Below are positions 57,201-64,000 of a stretch of 64,000 nt of DNA, one piece after another. The translations under genes and the position numbers were made by a program. Source of the stretch: Saccharum officinarum (Eukaryota; Streptophyta; Magnoliopsida; Poales; Poaceae). The notes beneath the pieces were generated by a model. That model made no database searches, was not told where the DNA came from, and worked only from the letters and a program-made list of their open reading frames with translations. The stretch's first letter is position 1; every line of letters begins with the position of its first letter. The DNA lies in contig CM036162.1 in the NCBI GenBank assembly GCA_020631735.1, positions 87,927,852 to 87,991,851 on the forward strand, written 5' to 3'.

Positions 57201-58278
57201 TCAAAATTGCATAGAAACCTTGGTTGCTCAGATAATGCATAGAATTTTATTCCAACGATATATAAAAAGAAGCATGAATAACTAACTATATGCAATGAAA
57301 GATTAGATTATGAGAAATAAGCCACTCTTGTTCAAACAAAAACCAATGGTTGCTTGCTTACACGGTTAGCTCAAGAAGCATAGAAATAAGCAATGAAATC
57401 CACATTAGATTATGAGAAACATCGAGCTGCTCACCATGCGCCTAGATGTCATCTACTTCCACTCAAACTACAAGAATGATATAGAAACATGTTTTAGCAG
57501 GCGCAAAAACCTATTCGGCTATTCGTAAAATTAATGTCTACTACCTTAATGCAAAAGTCACAACAAAAAAAATGGAAACACAAAGAAACGTTTTTGTCTA
57601 CAATTTAAAAAAGACACCTACGTTCAACAAGTATGGAAACACAAGCAAGGTTACATAGAAAACATTTGCCATAAAAAACATTGTCTCATACAGTTCACAA
57701 ATGATGGGTAATTTTAATGCTATTCACTTGCCATGTTTGATATGCATAAAAAATCACGTAAAATCCCATACAGGTCTGAATCACCTTGTACGCATGAAAA
57801 AGACATTAAAACACAGGTGAAGGATCAGAGAAACATGCACAATTCAAAATTTATTACTTTCAAGTATAAAATCAAAATCAAATGCATAGAAAACATTACT
57901 TGCACGCATTGGTGGCTCTTTTAGGCATTTCGTGGGGCACTACCAAGGCATAGAAATCATAACTTGCTAGTTGCTGAAGATTGGGGTTTAGTTCAGCTCC
58001 ACATTCATTAGCTCCTTGATTTGCTTAGGGCCGGCAGCATGCATATGAAATCAGAAAAAAAAACAATGAGGATTGAAACAAAGAAAATCCAAGGCTGCAT
58101 CAATCACCGAATCGGTTGGTGCGGATCAAGACCTCTGCCTTGAGGGATGTGATGGTTCGCCAGCATCCTAAAATTGAAAAAAAATATCAAAACAGCATAT
58201 AAATACAGATACACATTGGCTTATTATCTAGCTGCAAGGAGGATGATACACATTGCATAAAATCCTATAGTGGCTTGA

Positions 58279-58752
58279 CTAGATTGAAAAAAAATCAAGA
58301 AATACAAAATCTACATCATGAGATTCTCCTGCCATAACATCACGATGAGGCAAGGAGCATGTGAGGATCCATGCCCCGCTTGCAGCATGTGAGGCAGCGT
58401 GGAAGCAGGAGGTTGCACCTGTTGTGGAAATTTGGACCACGTCGTCGTCCTGGAGATGCTCCGCCAAACCGTTTCTCTTCATCTGCACTACGCACGAAGG
58501 CAGGGAGCTGCTTGTTGTACACCTCCTGCTAACCGGCCAACGCAGAGGTGGGTTGCTGTCCAGATCCAGGCGTGCATGCGGCTGTTGGCGCCGGAGAGCG
58601 AGATGCTGACATGTCCAGCCTCCTACTTCTCCTGGTCTGGTGATGCCGCCGCCGAAGCCACAACCTGGGCAGGCAACTCCGCGCTCGCCGCCGGGGATGG
58701 GGAAGGGCGCCGTGGCTGCGGTCGGGAGGAGAATGGGCGCAGAGGCCGCCAT
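58279..58752 (-). other. GC-rich island with an open frame, origin unknown
   Basis: 58350-59030 is sharply GC-rich within AT-rich DNA. The 157-codon minus frame has a Pro/Gly/Cys-rich start, but equally long frames exist on plus. Together with the patches at 56400-56760 and 59600-60130 it may represent captured gene pieces; no domain recognised. Confidence 0.25.
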
Positions 58753-59066
58753 CCTAGGAGTGGCCGCTGGCGTGGTGAGACGAGCCAGAGGCCCCCGTCG
58801 CTAGGCCCCTCGGCCACGTGGCCATCCTAGCCCCTGCGCGATGCAACCAGGGCCCGTCGTGGCCGCCGTCCCGCGCATCTGGCCGCACCGAGGCTGAGCT
58901 CGTGAAGGTTCTCCGGAGAAGGGAGGCCGCCGTCGGGAGAGAGAGCGTTGTCGACCATAGGGGGAGGGAGCGCCACCGAGCGTCGAGACATGAGAGAGAG
59001 GAGGGGAATTTTTCTTTTTTTTTACCCGACACAGTGACGTGAGAGAGAGAGGGGCTGGGTGCTTCA

Positions 59067-59309
59067 GGCTGTGTTTAGTTGAGAAAATTTGGGTGAAAAG
59101 TTACTGTAGCACTTTTCGTTGTTATTTGGTAAAATTTGTTCAACCATGGATTAATTAGACTCAAAAGATTCGTTTCGAACTTTACAGACAAACTATGCAA
59201 TTAGTTATTTTTTTTACCTACATTTAATGCTTCATGCATGCGTCTAAAGATTCGATGTGACGGGTGGAAGAGGAAATATTTTGGGTATGCATGGCAAGTG
59301 AACGCGGCC
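59067..59309. mobile_element. MITE, fourth copy of the GGCCTTGTTTAGTT family, inverted
   Basis: GGCTGTGTTTAGTTG at the left and CAAGTGAACGCGGCC at the right; internal words CTGTAGCACTTTTCG, ATTAATTAGACTCAAAAGATTCG and CATTTAATGCTTCATGCATGC. Confidence 0.8.
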
Positions 59310-59466
59310 TCATTTGAACCAGGAAGGCTAGGTGGGTCCCACTCAATGGGTCTGGTCTGACCAGATCGTACTGGCTAGGTTGCTGGTTTGGTGTAACCAG
59401 CTGGCTGCAGGTTGGACTAGGGCTTTCCATATTTATTGTAAGCCCTAAGCTCCCAATATCATACCT

Positions 59467-59497
59467 CTATATATATATATAGAGAGAGAGAGAGAGC
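59467..59497. repeat. Microsatellite (TA)n(GA)n
   Basis: About seven TA units followed by about eight GA units. Confidence 0.85.
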
Positions 59498-59691
59498 GCT
59501 TAGGACTTCTAATAGCTATTGAAAGCCTTGTCCAAACTGTAGGTACCTGGTTCCACTAAGCCAACATGTAGGGATCCACTAACCTATCCTGGCATGTGGT
59601 CCTAGCTCAGCCCAAACCTCCCCACCGGTTGAACCCAACAAAGCACCGACAGCTCTTTCAAATTCATTTGAACCACCCTGGCCCCACCCAC

Positions 59692-60264
59692 TTACCCCGT
59701 CCATGGCGCGGACCACCCGACGACCCGACCCGCGACGCGGCGGTGCGTGACGGCCCTGTCGCAGCGATGGCGCGGCCAGCGGCCCGCGCGCCCGCCCGCG
59801 ATGCCGGCCCTGCTCGCATCGTCTCGGCATCCCGCCCCAGTCCACGCCACCCCTCCTAGCACTGCCCGTGGTGGCGCCCCTCCCGTGGCGGATCTAGTCG
59901 CGTCATGACTACTCGCACCACCAGGATGGTGCCCTAGCCATGACGACTCCCGTACCAGCGGCGGCAGCAACGACACCACCAGCAACGGCAACCTCCGCAT
60001 CATCGTAGATTCGCCGTCACCTTCCCCGTTCCAGCGGCCCTTGCACCCTGACGACATGTGCGGATCCTTGACGATGCAATAGGCAAGTGTGGATCCTGCT
60101 GTGGACCTCGCCTGTCTACCCCTAACTGCATTTCTCATATCTTCCCACCTTTCCCTTGGTAGTGGACTTTCTTCTACTTCATGATTGATTCTAATGTCTT
60201 CTACAGGAACAGGCTGAGCCGTAGAGGTGCCAAGTCCATCTATGGGTGAGTAGTCATTCCACAC
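59692..60264 (-). other. Open frame with a short protein-like segment, possible captured exon
   Basis: 190 codons on minus. Only the first 50 or so (EDIRINHEVEESPLPRER and WEDMRN) look like normal protein; the rest, from 60110 down, is GC-rich and low-complexity. CCTGTAG precedes AAGACATTAGAATC at about 60205, which could be a splice acceptor. No family recognised. Confidence 0.25.
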
Positions 60265-60686
60265 TCCCCTTGATTTATTCTTTAGTGCTAGCTGCAGCAG
60301 TAATAGATATTTACCTATTATTAGCTACTCTTTTGGTTACCTAGTCTGACCATCGCTGTTCATGACTTTGTATGTGATCTGTATGCTGCTGGTCCTGAAT
60401 TGCACATTCGCAACCTGCACCTATGTAAAGAGAGCCTTAACTGAATTAAGCCTGTAGAAGCTTTGATTTCCATAATTGAATTAAGTCTGTAGAAGAGTTT
60501 CTATGCATATCAAAATTGGTAAATGAAGAGCTTCCTTAATTGACTTTGTATGTAAAGAGAGCATTAGTGAGTTTCTATGCATATCAAAATTGGTAAATGA
60601 AGAGTTTCTGCTTGTTGCTAGTTGGAGGCACTACAGATGGATGATTCTATGCGCCTCCGTTTTTATTTTTATGCGCTCTTGGCCAT

Positions 60687-61927
60687 TGTTGACGGTCACT
60701 AACGTCAATTATAAATCGTCAACATAACCTGCACATATATTTAATTCCATCACCAAACATAGGTATAGGGGTTTAAACTAATGAATTCCATGAGCTTTGG
60801 TGAATATTTGTATGCAGGAGGATTTATACAGAAAATAGCCCCGGGACCACTGTCATACACTCCAAACTAGCAAACCAACAACATGTGATTCAACCCGTGG
60901 AAACTGTGAAAGACAACTCTAGAAGGTTCTAGAAGACACCACGACGAAGCTTGGGCCGAAACTCCACCATAGTGGCCCGGCCAGCCCATTAGGGAGGCCG
61001 CCCGACCCAGTGGGGGCCCACTCACCCTTCGTCACCTCATACTCCTTCCTACGATCTACACCATTGATTCTAAGGCGGTTTTAGGTCGGTTGATCCAATG
61101 GTGGTCGAGAGAGTTGACGGGGATCGATGATGTGACAATTCCTTGCCCCCTACTCCATCTCCCCTATATATACCAGCCCCTACCCCCCTCCCTAGAGCCA
61201 TCCTGAAACCCTAATTCATATCCTTCTCATCAGGATCAGAGCTAGCTATCAAGAGAAGCTTAGTCCTCATTAGGATCTAGTCTTTGGAAATAGAGAGATG
61301 GAGAGTAAGAGAAGAATTTGAAGGAGGTGCTGACCTTTCGGTGCTCTCTCTATGGCTTATACCTTAGCGGAAGTCAACCTACGTCTGAGATTTATCTGGT
61401 AATCAACTTCTGATTTAAGTAAGCAATATGTTTAAATTGTTCTTCTAGTTTGCGAGACTCTTTTGAGTGCTTTAATTTATTGGCCTTAAGTTAAAGTATT
61501 AATCGTAGTGTAAGCGTGGTGCTTAGACTCGGTAACTCGTGGATGTACCCTACATTTTGGATTGGTGGTAGCTCGCGAGGGTGACTCTTATAGCCTCGTT
61601 GAATCCTCTGTAGTCCACCTCCCATTTGTAGGTCTAGCTGGATCTTGTTACTAGAAAGAGCATACTCTGTTTGTGTTCTTCCTTAGTAATTTCCCCAGAT
61701 AGAACAGTAGAAGGCAAAGCTTACTGAGATTATAACTAGAAGACCTTAGCGATCTCCTCTACACTCCTGACTTTCTTAAGTATTGTTGCTACTCTGAGTT
61801 AAGTTGGACTGTAGTTAGCCTCACATGTTTCCCTGTGGATACGATACTTGGAATACTTCTGAGTGAAAGCTGCAGTAGTATACGTGCGCTTGCGGATTTA
61901 TCTGTGTGCGTCTTAATTATACCAACA
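60687..61927 (+). repeat. 5' LTR of the Athila-like element
   Basis: Starts TGTTGACGGTCAC and ends ATACCAACA just before a Gypsy PBS. TATA-type TATATATA at 61165-61172. No partner LTR within the window, so the ends rest on TG...CA and the PBS. Confidence 0.75.
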
Positions 61928-61934
61928 AGCTTTC

Positions 61935-61952
61935 TAGCGCCGTTGCCGGAAA
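61935..61952 (+). other. Primer binding site of the Athila-like element
   Basis: TAGCGCCGTTGCCGGAAA differs at three positions from the TGGCGCCGTTGCCGGGGA site shared by many plant Gypsy elements. Confidence 0.75.
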
Positions 61953-62045
61953 AACGGTTGCTTAGTTAACTTCAAACCTAGCTTAACCTTGTATCATTCT
62001 CTTTTATCTTTTTATTCCTATATTCTTTTCTTTTCTTTTCCATTA

Positions 62046-63060
62046 TGAATTCCACTTCTATCTATCAATATGCTAAACCCACGAGCGCAAGCTAGGGCCA
62101 CCAAAATCTGTAGAGTCTATCCTAACACCTGGCTATGAGCTGTGTCCGTGTTTTATAAAATTGATTCGGGATAAATCCTTCTCGGGAGAAGGCGACGAAA
62201 ATCCATACTCGCAACTACAAGAGTTTGAATAGACCTGTGCATGCTTGCGTATCACTGGCATGTCTGACAAGACCTTAAGATAAAAGTTGTTTCCATTCTC
62301 TTTGACGAAAAGAGCTAAACAATGGTACAGTCTAACCGTAGGAAGTATGCAAGGAGATTGGGAAATGCTATGCTCTAAATTTTATTTACGTTTCTTCCCC
62401 ATCTCTAAGGTAGCTAGCCTTTGAATAGAGATTCTAAATTTTAGATAATTAGAAGAACAATCTCTTGATACATCGTGGGATTGTTTTAATGAACTCGTCA
62501 TCACTAGGCCGGACCTTGCCATTCAAGACCCTGTACTTCTTCAGCATTTTTACATGGGTCTTAGCAAGGATTCTATAGAATCTCTTGATGCAGCCTCTAG
62601 AGGAGCTTTCCTTCATTTGTCTACTAGTGAAGCAAGGGCTATGCTTGATAGAATTAGTGAAAAGACTCCCTGCACTAGCATTCCTAATGAACTCCCCGAG
62701 AAAAAGAAGAAATCATCTCCCAAACAAGAAGAGAAAGTTTTGATAGTCAAATCACAACCACTCTAATCCTAAGATTTAGCTATCAATTCTAAACCACCAA
62801 TACCCCAAAATCCCCCCAGAGAAGAAGGAATTCCACCTTTGGAAATTCCTATTGAAATTAAGGATGACCTCTTTGGTGTTGTTTGGGAGAACATTAAGTT
62901 CTCATAAGAGACCTTCAAGTGAATATAATTCAAATCCTCTTAAGAAGAGATCTCTTAGAAAGCGTCCTTATTCTCATATAGGACATTGGAAGAATTTAAG
63001 GATGGCATGTCTAGCGATGCCATATAAGAAGAGCCAAGCCATTTAGAAGCCACTCCTATC
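62046..63060 (+). pseudogene. gag: Athila-like gag remnant
   Basis: ATG 62046 opens only a 16-codon frame. The recognisable part is 62470-63045, spread over frames: LVITRPDLAIQDPVLLQHF, MGLSKDSIESLDAASRGAF, LHLSTSEARAMLDRI and a Lys/Glu/Pro-rich tail, then CLAMPYKKSQA. Multiple stops. This is the C-terminal side of a retrotransposon gag; no zinc knuckle or protease follows. Confidence 0.7.
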
Positions 63061-64000
63061 ATCTCCCCTTTTATGCCCATATTAGATGTCTTTTTTAAAT
63101 CCATCTCTCAACCCATCCTTGACCCCGATAATCCCTCTTATGCTTTTTCTCCTAAGTCTCATGATGACCCTATGTTGACATTTACTACTGCTATTACTAA
63201 ACTAACAACACTAGTAAATGTATGGTAATGATTAACATGTCTTTAGCACACTAGTCACCTATCACATACCTACACTCCTAAGCTTGAACTAAGTTGCCAT
63301 CCCTTGTTTTACAGCTAGAAATGTATATTGGTACTATATAAAGAAATCTATCATTTTATGTGACTAGGCAAGAAATAATAAGAATGAATATATGAATAAA
63401 ACTGATTCTGCAAGCGGACAGATAATTATACCATCGTATCATTTTACCTAGAGTATTACCAGGTTTTCGATTTATATTTATACCACTAGGAAGGTTTAGC
63501 TAAATAGAAAATCTATAGTATTGATAACTTCCTATATATATGATGAATAAGAGATAAAACCAATATCGTACACTCTACTCATAACAGGGATAAGTCACAT
63601 GATAAAGATATATATGATAAATAATGATTAGTCATCATAATAATGAGATAATAGATTCACTCAGAGCACTCTAGCTACTACAGTAACATCGTAAGACCCG
63701 AATATTAGAGAGATAATTCCTAATGTAGTTCTTTAATCACAAGTCAATGAATATTCTAATTAGTGTAACTACATCTAACAACCATTGTTAACATTACTAC
63801 TATGTCATTATCTGCACATAAGGAACATCAACTAGAGAGGCTTTTAAGACACAACCGTCACCTTCGGTGTGACTGCGCTCTACATAACCTATGCGCAGGG
63901 GATGGACTACAGAGGACTCAACGAAGCTATAATAGTCACCTTCGCGATCCACACGTCTCGGAATATTAGGGAGCACTTGCAGATATGCAATATATCTAAG
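63061..64000. other. AT-rich sequence to the window end
   Basis: No ORF above chance. The last 150 bases become GC-richer and contain GTCACCTTCGGTGTGAC and GTCACCTTCGCG words about 65 bp apart. They may begin another repeat but cannot be classified. Confidence 0.4.

Larger units (their letters stand above)
54290..60686. repeat. Region of degenerate GCATAGAAA motifs, about 6.4 kb
   Basis: Dozens of CATAGAAA, GCATAAAA and GTATAGAAA words lie on plus between 54310 and about 57960, often 20-60 bp apart. Their reverse complements (TTTCTATGC, TTTTTATGCG) occur at about 60500-60672. Larger degenerate units sharing GACGATCTCATCTT and AAATTTGAATCATGGCAC recur at about 54590, 54740, 54860 and 55110. 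Long ORFs are absent from 54290-56300. The pattern recalls subterminal repeats of a large DNA transposon, but no terminal repeat or transposase was identified. Confidence 0.5.
60687..63060 (+). mobile_element. Athila-like Ty3/Gypsy element, 5' part
   Basis: LTR 60687-61927, PBS and a decayed gag, all on plus. The gag remnant matches a family abundant in panicoid genomes. No pol is seen before the window end, so the element is either non-autonomous or cut by later sequence near 63060. Confidence 0.75.

Noticed and set aside
60629..60637. CACTACAGA as a possible CACTA transposon end
   Set aside because: No complementary TGTAGTG terminus was found near 54290 and no CACTA transposase is visible.

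Overview
This window is plant nuclear DNA, almost certainly from a panicoid grass of the sugarcane, sorghum and Miscanthus group. That is inferred from its content: Sirevirus-type Copia elements, a Tat-type Gypsy element with an antisense gene, a Reina-type chromovirus, Mutator-like (MULE) transposons, short MITEs, GC-rich grass-style coding sequence and GT-AG introns. It is repeat-dominated heterochromatin. Only one ORF (48936-49469, minus) looks like a possible host gene. No rRNA, tRNA or bacterial feature was seen. A run of 100 N (52952-53051) marks an assembly gap, so order and orientation across it are not guaranteed.

Bases 1-37411 form a nested stack that can be read outward in time. 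A MULE (MULE-1, 35258-37411, continuing left of the window) was hit by a Sirevirus-like Copia element on the minus strand (Copia B: LTR 33638-35257, gag 33584-31254, pol, then a third ORF 10902-8766). A 15.4-kb Tat-type Gypsy element (13590-29004, LTRs of 1132 and 1131 bp, target duplication AGTGT on both sides) then landed inside the reverse transcriptase of Copia B. Another Sirevirus-like Copia element on the plus strand (Copia A, 1-8765) landed inside the third ORF. The Tat element has sense gag, protease, RT, RNase H, a second RNase H and integrase, a five-exon antisense gene with its own TATA box, and three tandem 490-500-bp repeats before the 3' LTR.

Bases 37412-49470 hold anonymous spacer with MITEs and a second MULE in opposite orientation to the first (MULE-2, 40788-45509, roughly 200-bp GGCGCC-rich inverted ends). 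MULE-2 carries a transposase on plus and a GRF-zinc-finger gene on minus, converging tail to tail. A third partial copy (53052-53788) has the same minus-strand gene and terminus. Bases 48936-49469 encode a small two-helix membrane protein with the probable LTR of a Reina-type chromovirus (49497-52951, minus) directly upstream.

Bases 53789-60686 are AT-rich with dozens of degenerate GCATAGAAA motifs, whose orientation flips near the right edge, and GC-rich islands of unknown origin. From 60687 an Athila-like Gypsy element begins (LTR, PBS, decayed gag) and runs toward the window end. Every element protein gene is broken. Most nonsense codons fit CAG to TAG or CGA to TGA, as expected from deamination of methylated cytosine.
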